Of a DNA stretch of 64,000 nucleotides, positions 9,259-17,697 are shown one piece after another. How positions within the stretch are numbered: position 1 is the stretch's first letter; each line of letters begins with the position of its first letter. Source of the DNA: Acetobacteraceae bacterium (lineage in GTDB: Bacteria > Pseudomonadota > Alphaproteobacteria > Acetobacterales > Acetobacteraceae); contig CP039460.1 of assembly GCA_004843345.1 (NCBI GenBank), positions 980,921-1,044,920 on the forward strand. The letters run 5' to 3'. Under the pieces are notes generated by a model. It made no database searches, was not told the origin of the DNA, and was given only the letters and a program-made list of their open reading frames with translations. The position numbers and the translations under genes are program-made.

Positions 9259-10059
9259 ATGCAGATAGATGGTTTTCCAGAAAATGCCCGTATCATTGCA
9301 ATCGCCAACCAAAAAGGCGGTGTTGGGAAAACCACGACCTCCGTTAACCTAGCAGCGGCTTTAGGGCGTAATTTTAAAACCCTTCTGGTTGATCTTGACC
9401 CCCAAGGCAACGCCTCCACAGGCCTTGGAGTCCCTTACGATGCCCGAAATGAAGGCACTTATGCGGCGCTCGCAGGGGAAAATGAGGCTATTAACCTCAC
9501 CATGCCCACCAACGTGCCTCATCTCGATATTCTGCCTGCCAGCAATGACCTCGCTGGCACAGAAATGGCCTTAGCCAATGACGAACATCGCCTGACACGT
9601 CTTAAAGATGCGCTTGATCCTTTAAGAAAATATTACGGGGCGATCATCATTGATTGTCCGCCAAGCCTTGGACTTTTAACGGTGAATGCTCTCAATGCCG
9701 CAGACCGTGTGCTTGTGCCCTTGCAATGCGAGTTTTTTGCCCTTGAAGGTCTCGCACAGCTCCTCCACTCCATTGACCGTATCCAGCAAAGTATCAATCC
9801 ACGTCTTGCGCTCGCTGGTATTTTGCTGACAATGTATGATCGGCGAAACCGCCTTTCGACAGAAGTGTTGGAAGAGACACGAAACAATTTCGGAAGTCTT
9901 GTTTTTAGAACCCTTATTCCCCGAAACGTCCGCATTCCAGAGGCACAAAGCCATGGTATGCCAGTGACGCTTCATGATTCCTCCAGTACGGGGGCTGGCG
10001 CTTACCGCCGTTTAGCGGCGGAGCTAATTGCCCGTGTGAAAGAAGATGACTTGCCATGA
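9259..10059 (+). CDS. parA: Chromosome-partitioning ATPase ParA (Soj)
   Basis: Deviant-Walker-A ATPase that moves ParB-parS complexes during chromosome segregation. It has NQKGGVGKTTTSVNLAAAL at about 18-36 with the signature lysine, the Walker B region GAIIIDCPPSLGLLT and the C-terminal SSSTGAGAYRRLAAE segment. 266 residues, typical of chromosomal ParA. An AAAAGGATC Shine-Dalgarno precedes the ATG. It overlaps parB by 4 bp (ATGA), so the two are translationally coupled. Confidence 0.96.
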   Translation: MQIDGFPENARIIAIANQKGGVGKTTTSVNLAAALGRNFKTLLVDLDPQGNASTGLGVPYDARNEGTYAALAGENEAINLTMPTNVPHLDILPASNDLAGTEMALANDEHRLTRLKDALDPLRKYYGAIIIDCPPSLGLLTVNALNAADRVLVPLQCEFFALEGLAQLLHSIDRIQQSINPRLALAGILLTMYDRRNRLSTEVLEETRNNFGSLVFRTLIPRNVRIPEAQSHGMPVTLHDSSSTGAGAYRRLAAELIARVKEDDLP

Positions 10060-11075
10060 GTAAGAAAAAAGAGAAAAATTCTTTTACCGATTTTAATGAT
10101 ATTCCAGCCAAGCATCTGCGAAAAATGACTAAAAAAACGCCTGCCGCCCTTTCCCATATCCCTTCCCTCCAACGGAGTGCCTCCTCTGGAGGGTCGTCAA
10201 CCTCACGTCTCGGCCGAGGCCTCTCCATGCTTTTAGGAGATAATAGCGGAAGCAAGCATCATATTCCTGATATTGCACTCGAAAAAATTATCCCAGGCCC
10301 TTTCCAGCCTCGCAAGCAAATAGAAGAGAACGAACTTCAAAAACTCTCTGACTCCATTAAAGAAAATGGCGTGCTTCAACCCGTTCTTGTCCGCACTCAC
10401 CCCGAAAAAGCAGGTTTTTATCAGCTCATTGCCGGGGAGAGGCGTTTTCGGGCGTCTCAACTCGCTGGCCTGACCACTATTCCGGCCCATGTCCGTCAAA
10501 TGGGCGAAAAAGAAGCTTTAGCGGCGGCTTTGGTCGAAAACCTTCAGCGCTCCAATCTCAATCCAATTGAAGAGGCAGAGGGGCTGGAACGGATGCGCAC
10601 AAGCTGCAATCTCAGTCAGGCGCAAATTGCGCAAGCTGTTGGCAAATCACGCTCTCGCATTGCTAATAATCTTCGACTTTTAAGCCTTCCCGAAACCGTT
10701 AAAGTGAGTCTGCGAGACGGTACAATTTCACAAGGACATGGCGTTGCTCTCCTCGGCTGCACTGATCCCGAAGCTGCTCTCAAGCAAGTTCTTGCGCTGA
10801 ATTTAACCGTTCGCCAAACCGAAGAGCTGGCCGCCAATGGCAGTGTCGAAAATGCGACACCAAAGACGGATAAATCTCCTCAAAACAAAGCGGAACTGAA
10901 AAAAAGAGCTGAAAAACTCGCAAACTCTCTTCAAAAAGGGCTTGGGCTTGAGAAATTTGGCCTCAGAGCCAGTGTTCAGCTCAAGCAAGAGGGTAAAAAA
11001 GGCGGCACTCTTAAACTTTCTTGGAAAAATCAGGCAGAACTGGACGCTCTGCTGAAAAAACTCTCCGAAGGATAA
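10056..11075 (+). CDS. parB: Chromosome-partitioning protein ParB (Spo0J)
   Basis: DNA-binding CTPase that loads at parS and spreads. Residues 51-57 (RLGRGLS) form the ParA-stimulating type motif; IIPGPFQPRK, GERRFRA (127-133) and ENLQRSNLNPIEEA (161-174) are the CTP-binding/N-engaging boxes; a helix-turn-helix follows (LSQAQIAQAVGKSRSRIAN). The C-terminal dimerisation domain ends LDALLKKLSEG. At 339 residues it is longer than usual because of a basic N-terminal extension of about 50 residues. Candidate targets are the parS sites at 1622, 8569 and 48647. Confidence 0.96.
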   Translation: MSKKKEKNSFTDFNDIPAKHLRKMTKKTPAALSHIPSLQRSASSGGSSTSRLGRGLSMLLGDNSGSKHHIPDIALEKIIPGPFQPRKQIEENELQKLSDSIKENGVLQPVLVRTHPEKAGFYQLIAGERRFRASQLAGLTTIPAHVRQMGEKEALAAALVENLQRSNLNPIEEAEGLERMRTSCNLSQAQIAQAVGKSRSRIANNLRLLSLPETVKVSLRDGTISQGHGVALLGCTDPEAALKQVLALNLTVRQTEELAANGSVENATPKTDKSPQNKAELKKRAEKLANSLQKGLGLEKFGLRASVQLKQEGKKGGTLKLSWKNQAELDALLKKLSEG

Positions 11076-11086
11076 GATAACGCTCA

Positions 11087-11119
11087 AGAGACAGCATTTT
11101 TCAAAAATCTGCTGTCTCT
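11087..11119 (+). terminator. Hairpin after parB
   Basis: Perfect 10-bp arms AGAGACAGCA / TGCTGTCTCT around a 13-nt loop that itself contains TTTTT and AAAAA. There is no strong T-run directly after it, so it is a terminator or transcript-end stabiliser with moderate confidence. Confidence 0.6.
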
Positions 11120-11143
11120 CTGAAATGTCTTTTTAAAGGCACT

Positions 11144-11542
11144 TTAAGAGGAAGCCTTAGACATATTCATATTGCACTGATGGTGATGATGGCTCGGATA
11201 TTCATCTCCAATCAGGCGATAAAACTTTTTCCGAAAACAGCCTGTTGTATTTTTAATCTCTGTCCCGTCCGCTTTTATCAATTTTTCATGTTGATATGTG
11301 CCGACATTCTGCCCTTTGGCATCATAATAACGATACGAATCTGGAGAAAACTCAACGGCCTTTCCGACAAGCTGGTCCTGCTTATTATAAAAACTGTAAA
11401 CTTTCTGACCTGTTGCCGATTCTGAGCTTTTCATCCCATGATCGCTCTTTGCACCAATGCTACACACAGCAAAAACAGGAGACACACCGCAAAACAGGCT
11501 TGCGAAGCAGAGAAACGCAACAAATAAATATCTTTGTAACAT
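11144..11542 (-). CDS. Small exported protein of unknown function
   Basis: 132 residues with a clear signal peptide (hydrophobic LFVAFLCFASLFCGV, cut near VFA-VC). The mature part has KVYSFYNKQDQLVGKAVEF and YRYYDAKGQNVGTY, short repeats resembling a beta-rich MORN/RHS-like strand pattern, and ends with a His/Met/Cys cluster (SHHHHQCNMNMSK) that could bind metal. No family is recognised. It is monocistronic between convergent parB and another small secreted gene. Confidence 0.7.
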   Translation of the reverse strand: MLQRYLFVAFLCFASLFCGVSPVFAVCSIGAKSDHGMKSSESATGQKVYSFYNKQDQLVGKAVEFSPDSYRYYDAKGQNVGTYQHEKLIKADGTEIKNTTGCFRKKFYRLIGDEYPSHHHHQCNMNMSKASS

Positions 11543-11635
11543 CTGAAAAATCCTCCCCCAAAAGCGAGAAAAAATAACATCATTCAGGCTAAAACTCTTT
11601 TCAAGAAAAGCGCAAGGGGAAAGGAAAAAGCGATT

Positions 11636-11932
11636 TTAGAGCTTAAAAGGATATTCCTCTATCTGTGCGCTATCGCATTTAATCCAGTCTTTTTCAACGC
11701 TTGGCGCATTTTTTGGCCCCCAGCAGAGATTTTCTTCCCGAAGCTTCTCGACCAATTTCCCATTTTTAAGGCAGGCCTTTTTCCCTGCTTGTTTTGGAGG
11801 GTCTTGCTGAAGAAAATCAGCGCAAAGCGGCGCTTGCTGATCAATTTCAGCCTCAATTTTCTCGACCAATTTTGCATTAGAAGCCGCACATAAAAAGAGT
11901 GCTAGTGGTAAAATTAAAAATTTCTTTGTCAT
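11636..11932 (-). CDS. Small exported Cys-containing protein, unknown function
   Basis: 98 residues. The N-terminal signal peptide is MTKKFLILPLALFLCAASNA. The mature chain has four cysteines (LCADF, KACLK, NLCWG, IKCDS) that could form two disulfides, and a repeated phrase KLVEK(I/L)(E/R) near both ends. No family is recognised. It is on the same strand as the exported protein at 11144. Confidence 0.65.
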   Translation of the reverse strand: MTKKFLILPLALFLCAASNAKLVEKIEAEIDQQAPLCADFLQQDPPKQAGKKACLKNGKLVEKLREENLCWGPKNAPSVEKDWIKCDSAQIEEYPFKL

Positions 11933-12072
11933 AAAAATATCTCAAGATCTTTCAAATAAAGATTTTCTCAGAGGAATCACTTTTTCCTCTCTTAAACCTG
12001 ACCTTTATTTTGCCTTTAAGAAAACTCATTCTAAAAGAAGAGACAGTCCTTTCCCGCAAGCGAGTCAGCGCA

Positions 12073-12543
12073 ATGCCAAAAACCGAAATAAATGAAACGC
12101 TTTTTCAAAATGCTTTGGAGCGCCTTGTCCACTCAAAATTTCGCTCCAGCTTTCATCTCAGCCAAAAATTAAAGCAATATGCCGCCGAAAAAGGAGAAAC
12201 GCTTCTCAAGCAGCATGCTGTTAATTTCATCCAAACCCGTCTTGCGCCAGAAATCATTCCCAATGATGGCGCACAAACACCGCTTAAAGGGCATCCTGTT
12301 TTTATCGCCCAGCATGCCTGTGGCTGCTGTTGCCGAGGCTGTCTTGAAAAATGGTATCATATTCCTAAAGGAAGGGAACTTTCCCCTAAAGAGCAAGAAA
12401 ATGTCGTCATGCTTCTCCTGCAATGGATTGCCAGAGACATGCAAGACTTTGTCCCCTCTGCACCAAAAAGTGCAAAAACGGCCAAAAAATCCAGTCAGAA
12501 GCAGAAAAAACCTCCCCCTAAAACGCTGGATTTATTTGACTAA
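12073..12543 (+). CDS. DUF4186 domain protein
   Basis: 156 residues from the ATG at 12073; a TTG 63 nt upstream would extend it but adds an unlikely N-terminus. It shows the DUF4186 hallmarks: FRSSFHLSQKL, then PNDGAQTPLKGHPVFIAQHA followed by CGCCCRGCLEKWY and a WIARDMQDF helix. The Cys cluster suggests a metal site. The function of the family is not known to me. The tail is lysine-rich (KSSQKQKKPPPK) and its last 12 bases overlap the convergent zinc-ribbon gene. Confidence 0.8.
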   Translation: MPKTEINETLFQNALERLVHSKFRSSFHLSQKLKQYAAEKGETLLKQHAVNFIQTRLAPEIIPNDGAQTPLKGHPVFIAQHACGCCCRGCLEKWYHIPKGRELSPKEQENVVMLLLQWIARDMQDFVPSAPKSAKTAKKSSQKQKKPPPKTLDLFD

Positions 12544-12783
12544 TTCTCTTTTCTGAATCAAAAATTCCGCCGACTGGGTCAAACGGCGCGCAATATCCTC
12601 GGCACTATCATTCAAACCTTTAGCGATCTGAATCTCTGAAAGCTGATGGCATTTTCCGCAAGAAACCGTTATTTCCGCCATATTCACAGAATGCGTGTCC
12701 TCGGGAAAGCGTACCTTTCCAATAATATCACAAATCACTTGCTTGGCACGACACCGAGGACAATTCACAACTGCACTTCTCAT
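12532..12783 (-). CDS. Small zinc-ribbon protein, unknown function
   Basis: 83 residues, ATG preceded by AAGAGG at good spacing. Two CxxC pairs (CPRC at about 8-11 and CGKC near 42-45) form a probable zinc ribbon; the C-terminal half is helical (SAEDIARRLTQSAEFLIQ). No catalytic motif is visible. It converges with the DUF4186 gene with a 12-bp overlap. Confidence 0.7.
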   Translation of the reverse strand: MRSAVVNCPRCRAKQVICDIIGKVRFPEDTHSVNMAEITVSCGKCHQLSEIQIAKGLNDSAEDIARRLTQSAEFLIQKRELVK

Positions 12784-12845
12784 AAAACACCTCTTCTTGT
12801 TGTCTTCCCTTTTAAAAAGAAGACTTTCATTAGAGGCGGATTATT

Positions 12846-13178
12846 TTAGGAAAGCAATTCATTTAAGCGTTTTGCGCAAAAAAAATCATTCTCTGTCAAC
12901 CCGCCTGCCTCATGGCTTGTATAATGCACCTCGCAATAGCCCCAGCCAAATTTAACATCTGGATGATGCCCCATTTTGTTACCCAGCCATGCGGCCAAAT
13001 TCGCCATTTCAACCGCCTTTGCAAAACCTTTAAACGTAAATCTGCGGAAGATTTCCTCTAACCCTTCCACCTTCTGCCAGCCTTCACATTCCTTTAGAAG
13101 ATGCGCCACCTCCTGTGCAGAGAGAGGCGCAACTCCACCAGAGCAGGGAACGCATTTTTCAGTTGTTTTCTGTGTCAT
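12846..13178 (-). CDS. phhB: 4a-hydroxytetrahydrobiopterin dehydratase (pterin carbinolamine dehydratase)
   Basis: Regenerates the pterin cofactor used by phenylalanine hydroxylase. 110 residues with LSAQEVAHLLKECEGWQ, then FRRFTFKGFAKAVEMANLAAWLGNKMGHHPDVKFGWGYCEVHYTSHEAGGLTENDFFCAKRLN; the signature histidines are the HH of GHHPD and the H of VHYTSHE. It lies 24 nt downstream of phhA on the same strand, so the pair forms an operon. Confidence 0.95.
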   Translation of the reverse strand: MTQKTTEKCVPCSGGVAPLSAQEVAHLLKECEGWQKVEGLEEIFRRFTFKGFAKAVEMANLAAWLGNKMGHHPDVKFGWGYCEVHYTSHEAGGLTENDFFCAKRLNELLS

Positions 13179-13202
13179 TTTCTTTCCTTTCTTAAAAGCT
13201 GA

Positions 13203-14084
13203 TTAACAGCTTACCTCTTCGATTTTAGGTTGCTTTGGCGCTTTTTGCCCCTTCTTCGGTGGAAATTTAGGTTCAAAAAGACCTAAAGCACGTGCTTTTT
13301 GAATATCGGCATGTAAATCACGGTCCAAAATGCCAAAAAGCTGATCTGGACTTTCCAAAACAAAGTAAAGCACTTGTGGAATATCAATCCGGAAACTCGT
13401 TCTCAAAATATTCATGACATCAAATTTATGGTATTCAGGCTTGCCCGAAACCGACCATTGAAGCTCCTCCACAGAGCTTGCCAAACCAGCGCCCAATCCT
13501 TTGGGCTGCCCATTTTCCTGCATCAATCCAAACTCAATCGAAAACCAGAATAAACGAATGAGCCAAGCCCGATCTTTTGGCGCACATTTCTTACCCGTTT
13601 CCCCTATTTTTTGACAAAATTGGGCAAAAGCCGGATGCGTCAATAAAGGCGCATGTCCGAAAATTTCGTGAAAAATATCAGGCTCTTCCACATAGTCAAA
13701 ATGTTCACGGCGGCGGATAAAACTGGCCGCAGGGAAAACTTTTTCAGAAAGCATTTCATAAAAGCGCTCAAAGCCAATCACAGCAGGCACGGCTTCCATT
13801 TTCCAGCCTGTCATTTTTTGGAGCTTTTCAGAAATTTCAGGCGTAGAAGGAAGTAATTTCCGCTCCCCGTTTTGTGACAAGAGGCCTAATTTTTCAGCCC
13901 CTTCCTGCCAAATTCCCACCATATCCCGCTTTACCAAGGGCGTTTGACGGGCAACAAGGTCTCCCCAAACAGCATGCTCCTCTGCATCATAATGCACAAA
14001 ACCATTCGCATCAGGAATTTTTGCATGGTAAGTGGAAGCTTTCTCATTTTCAAATGTTTTGGATTTTGGGAGAGAATTAGACAT
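13203..14084 (-). CDS. phhA: Phenylalanine-4-hydroxylase
   Basis: Non-haem-iron, pterin-dependent conversion of Phe to Tyr. The 2-His-1-Glu facial triad is visible: both histidines in PDIFHEIFGHAPLL and the Glu in FWFSIEFGL. The start at 14084 (MSNSLPKSK) gives 293 residues, close to bacterial family length; an upstream ATG at 14171 adds 29 residues of non-conserved sequence. The C-terminus is a basic, Pro/Lys-rich tail (PKFPPKKGQKAPKQPK). Operon with phhB. Confidence 0.94.
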   Translation of the reverse strand: MSNSLPKSKTFENEKASTYHAKIPDANGFVHYDAEEHAVWGDLVARQTPLVKRDMVGIWQEGAEKLGLLSQNGERKLLPSTPEISEKLQKMTGWKMEAVPAVIGFERFYEMLSEKVFPAASFIRRREHFDYVEEPDIFHEIFGHAPLLTHPAFAQFCQKIGETGKKCAPKDRAWLIRLFWFSIEFGLMQENGQPKGLGAGLASSVEELQWSVSGKPEYHKFDVMNILRTSFRIDIPQVLYFVLESPDQLFGILDRDLHADIQKARALGLFEPKFPPKKGQKAPKQPKIEEVSC

Positions 14085-14265
14085 AAAACAACTTTCAATC
14101 ATTTCAGACAAAGCGCTCCCATTACCTTTTTCAAGAGATAAAAAAGGGCGCATGACTGAAAAAAGATACAATTCACCTGTCGAAACAGGCAGGATTCAAA
14201 TTTTTAAAAGGGGTAGAGAGTGCGAGGCTCTTTTCTTACAAAAACGTTAAGAAAAAACGTAAGCC

Positions 14266-14373
14266 TCAGCCAATATAGTAAGTATAATAATATCGGCCAG
14301 CAGAAACAGCGCATCCGTTAAAAGAAGATGCGGTAGAAATTTTTAGGGACGTGGTGTTTGAACGCGCAAACAT
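14266..14373 (-). CDS. Candidate small ORF, 35 residues
   Basis: ATG at 14371-14373 with AGGA 8 nt upstream opens a frame of 35 codons ending in TGA. The peptide is rich in Ser, Thr, Tyr and Ala with one Cys (FNGCAVSAG) and ends GRYYYTYYIG. It has no signal peptide. It lies in an otherwise empty 480-base gap between phhA and the SDR gene, all on the minus strand. The translation signal is reasonable but no homologue is recognised, so it could be chance. Confidence 0.35.
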   Translation of the reverse strand: MFARSNTTSLKISTASSFNGCAVSAGRYYYTYYIG

Positions 14374-14503
14374 AAAAAAATCCTAAAATTATTCCGAGTC
14401 TTTACCAAAAAGACCCCTGACCTAAAGTTTTCAGAAAGCCATCCTGAAAACGATAGTGCCTAACATGGAGCGACATTTTATCTGCGTCAAGGAAAATCTT
14501 AAA

Positions 14504-14537
14504 AAAAGCCAGTCCTTTTTTGGACTGGCTTTTCGCA
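14504..14537 (-). terminator. Terminator after the SDR gene
   Basis: Perfect 9-bp arms AGCCAGTCC / GGACTGGCT around six T; read on the minus strand it is followed by a T-run. A T-tract on the plus side is also present, so it may work both ways. Confidence 0.85.
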
Positions 14538-14562
14538 AAAATCAGAAACAAAAGTCTCAAAA

Positions 14563-15564
14563 TCAGGTCATACCGCCTGTGACTTCCCAAATCTGGGAGG
14601 TTGCATAGCTGCTTTCAGCGCTCGCCAAAGTGACATAGGCAGGAGCAATTTCAACAGGCTGTCCCGGACGTTTATAAGGAACGCCAGACCCGAACCGGTT
14701 CACGACCTCCAAAGGCTGAGCCCCCGTTGTTTCCAGCGGTGTCCAAAAAGGCCCTGGTGCAACCGCATTCACACGGATTCCGCGGGAAAGAAGCTGCTTT
14801 CCCAAAGAGCGTGTTATACTCGAAATCGCCGATTTCGTTGCGGCATAATCCACAAGACCCGGGCTTGGCATATAGGCCTGAACAGAAGTTGTATTCACCA
14901 CACAGCTCCCTGGTTTCATCAAGGCCACAGAAGCTTTCGTCAGCCAGATGAGCGCATACACATTGGTCTTAAATGTCTGGTCGAGATGCTCTGTTGTGAG
15001 ATCGAGCAAATCCTCTTGGAAAGTCTGGTAGCCTGCATTATTGACAAGGCAGTCGAGTCCGCCGAGCCGGTCATGCGCTTCTTTGGCAAGTTTTTGGCAA
15101 AACGCCTCCTCTCTCAAATCCCCCGGAAGAGCAACCGCCTTGCGCCCTGCCTTACGGATATAGGCAATGACCTCTTGCGCATCTGACTCTTCTTCAGGAA
15201 GATAATTAATCGCCACGTCCGCTCCCTCACGAGCAAAAGCAATCGCAACGGCACGGCCAATCCCTGAATCACCGCCTGTAATCAGTGCATGACGGCCTTT
15301 CAGACGGCCTGATCCAACATAAGATTTCTCACCACAGTCAGGTCTCGGGGTCATTTTTGACTGTAGCCCCGGCCAAGGCTGGAGCTTCTGGGAAAAGGGC
15401 GGTGCCGGATACATCTTCAACGGATCTTCAAGTCCTGTTTTTTTACCTGCGGCAAAACCCTGCCGTGGCAATCCTTCTACGGCTAAAGTGGCAGCACCAA
15501 ATGCTGCGCCTGCCAAGAGATTCCGCCGTGTCGGAAAATCGTGCTTATCATGTGTCTCCGTCAT
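14563..15564 (-). CDS. SDR-family oxidoreductase with Tat signal
   Basis: 333 residues from the ATG at 15564 (GAGGA Shine-Dalgarno). The N-terminus has a twin-arginine signal (PTRRNLLAGAAFGAATLA) and a cut after GFAA; then a linker and a classical SDR domain: cofactor motif TGGDSGIG, NNAG, catalytic Ser in NTTSVQAY and YAATK for Tyr/Lys, and VAPGPFWTPL. Such proteins resemble the YghA/glucose-dehydrogenase-like NAD(P)-dependent SDRs, but export with the cofactor folded by Tat is notable. Substrate unknown. Confidence 0.9.
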   Translation of the reverse strand: MTETHDKHDFPTRRNLLAGAAFGAATLAVEGLPRQGFAAGKKTGLEDPLKMYPAPPFSQKLQPWPGLQSKMTPRPDCGEKSYVGSGRLKGRHALITGGDSGIGRAVAIAFAREGADVAINYLPEEESDAQEVIAYIRKAGRKAVALPGDLREEAFCQKLAKEAHDRLGGLDCLVNNAGYQTFQEDLLDLTTEHLDQTFKTNVYALIWLTKASVALMKPGSCVVNTTSVQAYMPSPGLVDYAATKSAISSITRSLGKQLLSRGIRVNAVAPGPFWTPLETTGAQPLEVVNRFGSGVPYKRPGQPVEIAPAYVTLASAESSYATSQIWEVTGGMT

Positions 15565-15736
15565 CTTATCCTCATTTCGATAAAATCCCGTCCCCAAGTC
15601 AGCGTAACACATCCTTTCATCCCTCTCCAAAACAAATCGCTCAGGAATTTTTACCCGTACTCCTCTCCTGAAAAATTCAGTTGATCTGCTAATTAAAAAA
15701 AAGCTTTCTTCAATGCTGTAAAAATATAATTTCTCT

Positions 15737-15764
15737 TTGTCATTTTAGAATTTTCTGCTACAAT
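15737..15764 (+). promoter_or_regulatory. Probable promoter of tRNA-Lys
   Basis: TTGTCA, 16-bp spacer, TACAAT, about 75 nt upstream of the tRNA. Matches sigma-70 consensus at 5 of 6 positions in the -35 and 5 of 6 in the -10. Confidence 0.55.
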
Positions 15765-15772
15765 ATGGTATA

Positions 15773-15837
15773 GCTCAAGAGAATCTCTATTTCGGCATTT
15801 CCCCCACCCCCGCCGAGATTAAAGATTTCTTTTGAGC
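15773..15837 (+). other. Long stem-loop in the leader of tRNA-Lys
   Basis: GCTCAA at 15773 pairs with TTGAGC at 15832; inside, AATCT pairs with AGATT and CGGC with GCCG around a C-rich loop. It ends 5 nt before the mature tRNA, so it may be a processing element or a folded leader. Confidence 0.4.
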
Positions 15838-15842
15838 TGCGT

Positions 15843-15918
<76 letters not shown>

Positions 15919-16081
15919 CGCTATAAAGACCTTTAAATCTTCCAAAATAAAAATACATCTCCGCTGATAAATCGTGCTAAACATAGCATGATTTGACAAA
16001 GGAACTCGGATTGCCTTGCAAACAAGAAATGTCCTATCCTTCTTTTTGCTTTCAAAACATTAAGGATCTTGCCCTTTTGCC

Positions 16082-17284
16082 ATGAAAATTCACTATCTCA
16101 TCTCTCATCTTGAAGATAGCGAAGCGGTTCGTTCCCTACCAGATATTTTCAAAATTCTGCGTGAGCTTGGCCATGATATTTCTCTCTTTATCCTGTCGCC
16201 GCCGCCAGACTATCTGCCGAATGATCTTCGTAATTCTTTGCTCGATGGCTTAGCGTCCTTCCCCTGCAAACATTTTTTTGAAACGCAGAAATCCTTTCTG
16301 GCTTATTGCAATGCCCTCGCAAAGCTTTTGCGCAAAGATCGACCAAATCTCCTCATTACATCTCAAAAAAAAGCAACCCGTGCTGGCCAAATTGTCGGCC
16401 ATTTTTTAAATATTCCCGTTGCCAGCTGGCAACATGGATCGTCCAATCAAAGTCTCTTTCGCTCCCGCCAGCACCTCACACGCTTTTGGATTGCAGATTC
16501 CACCGCCTCCCGCTGCTATCTCGAAGATGAGCTTGGAATTGATTCTGGGTGCATTCTCAGCTGGCCTAATTACCAACCGCCAAGATCACTCCTTTGGCCC
16601 GCTGAGCAGCGGAGTTACTGGCAGGGCAAAACAATTCTTCATATTGGCTTTATTGCCTCTGATCATAATAAAAAAAGCAAAACCTGCTTGGTCAAAGCGC
16701 TCTCCTATCTTCAAAAAAAACGCCCCAATCTTTCTCAGGAAATTGCCTTACTGATTGGCAATGATCCTTTTGCCTCCAGAAAACATACTTACACGCTAAA
16801 ACCGCCCCTTTCTGGCAAAGATACACGGCGGATCGCCAGACTAAGAGATATTCACCTTGAAGAAATCCAAGGGAATTTGCAGACCTTTTACGTCAATGCC
16901 GATTTGCTGGTTCAACCCATGCAGGGACATGAAAACCGTTTTCATCTTTTCGAAGCCATGGCTTCTGGATTGCCCGTCATTACGTCGCCTATTCCAGAGG
17001 TAAAAACCCTGATAAATGGCGGACGTAACGGACTCATTTTATCGAAAAATGCCCCAAAAATTTTAGCAGAAGCCATTAACCACTATCTCTCTGTCCCTGC
17101 TTTGGTCGAAAAACAAGGCAGAAACGCTCATCTCTGGATCAAAGAACATTATAACCAGCGAAAATTCCATGAGGCGGGTATAGCGGTAATCCAAAAAATA
17201 GAAGAGATCCTCTTTCAAGAACGTTTAGAGAAACTTCCCCACACGCTGCCGCTTCTCCTTCCAAAAGAAAATGAAAATCCTTAA
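16082..17284 (+). CDS. Glycosyltransferase, GT-B fold (GT4-like)
   Basis: 400 residues. The C-terminal domain has the donor-binding signature FHLFEAMASGLPVITSPIPEV with the EX7E-type glutamates, preceded by the QGNLQTFYVNADLLVQP segment usual for GT4 enzymes. The N-terminal half contains the acceptor domain (ISHLEDSEAVRSLPDI). It probably transfers a sugar in polysaccharide or lipid glycosylation; donor and acceptor are not readable. It stands alone between tRNA-Lys and the riboflavin operon. Confidence 0.85.
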   Translation: MKIHYLISHLEDSEAVRSLPDIFKILRELGHDISLFILSPPPDYLPNDLRNSLLDGLASFPCKHFFETQKSFLAYCNALAKLLRKDRPNLLITSQKKATRAGQIVGHFLNIPVASWQHGSSNQSLFRSRQHLTRFWIADSTASRCYLEDELGIDSGCILSWPNYQPPRSLLWPAEQRSYWQGKTILHIGFIASDHNKKSKTCLVKALSYLQKKRPNLSQEIALLIGNDPFASRKHTYTLKPPLSGKDTRRIARLRDIHLEEIQGNLQTFYVNADLLVQPMQGHENRFHLFEAMASGLPVITSPIPEVKTLINGGRNGLILSKNAPKILAEAINHYLSVPALVEKQGRNAHLWIKEHYNQRKFHEAGIAVIQKIEEILFQERLEKLPHTLPLLLPKENENP

Positions 17285-17365
17285 AAGAAGTCTTATTTTC
17301 TAAAAAAATCTTGCTTTAAAGATTTTTCTACTTAAATATAGAGGTAGAAATGCAATCAAGCGGCA

Positions 17366-17536
17366 TTCTCGGGGCGGGGTGAAATTCCCTACCGGCGGTG
17401 ATGGTACGGTTTAAACCTGTTTAAATCTATTGGCCAAAGCCCGCGAGCGCTGTTTACCGGAACGTTTCCGTTAAGCAGGTCAAGCAGAGCTGGTGTGATT
17501 CCAGCGCCGACGGTCATAGTCCGGAAGAGAGAGAAT
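17366..17536 (+). promoter_or_regulatory. FMN riboswitch (RFN element)
   Basis: The conserved blocks appear in order: GGGGCGGGGTGAAATTCCC, TACCGGCGGT, AGCCCGCGAGC, a variable stem (TTTACCGGAACGTTTCCG), then TGGTGTGATTCCAGCGCCGA, CGGTCATAGTCCGG and AGAGAGAAT. This aptamer senses FMN and represses riboflavin genes. It precedes ribD by about 160 nt, leaving room for an expression platform, though I cannot draw the terminator/antiterminator with certainty. Confidence 0.97.
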
Positions 17537-17697
17537 ATCGCGGAATCAGATGAATACGCCCTTTTTCTGTCCATGGAAGGCAGAGCTGAGGAGTGTCTGT
17601 CTTTTTTCGCCCATTTTCTTTCCCCGTCATCGTTCGTGTTAGGCTAAATCCCCTTCTTCAAGCGGTTTTTAGCCGTTAGGTAAGGAAAGAAGGCGTT

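Noticed and set aside
13285-13298. Palindrome AAAGCACGTGCTTT in phhA as a parS site
   Set aside because: It shares only the CACGTG core and differs in both arms from the other sites.
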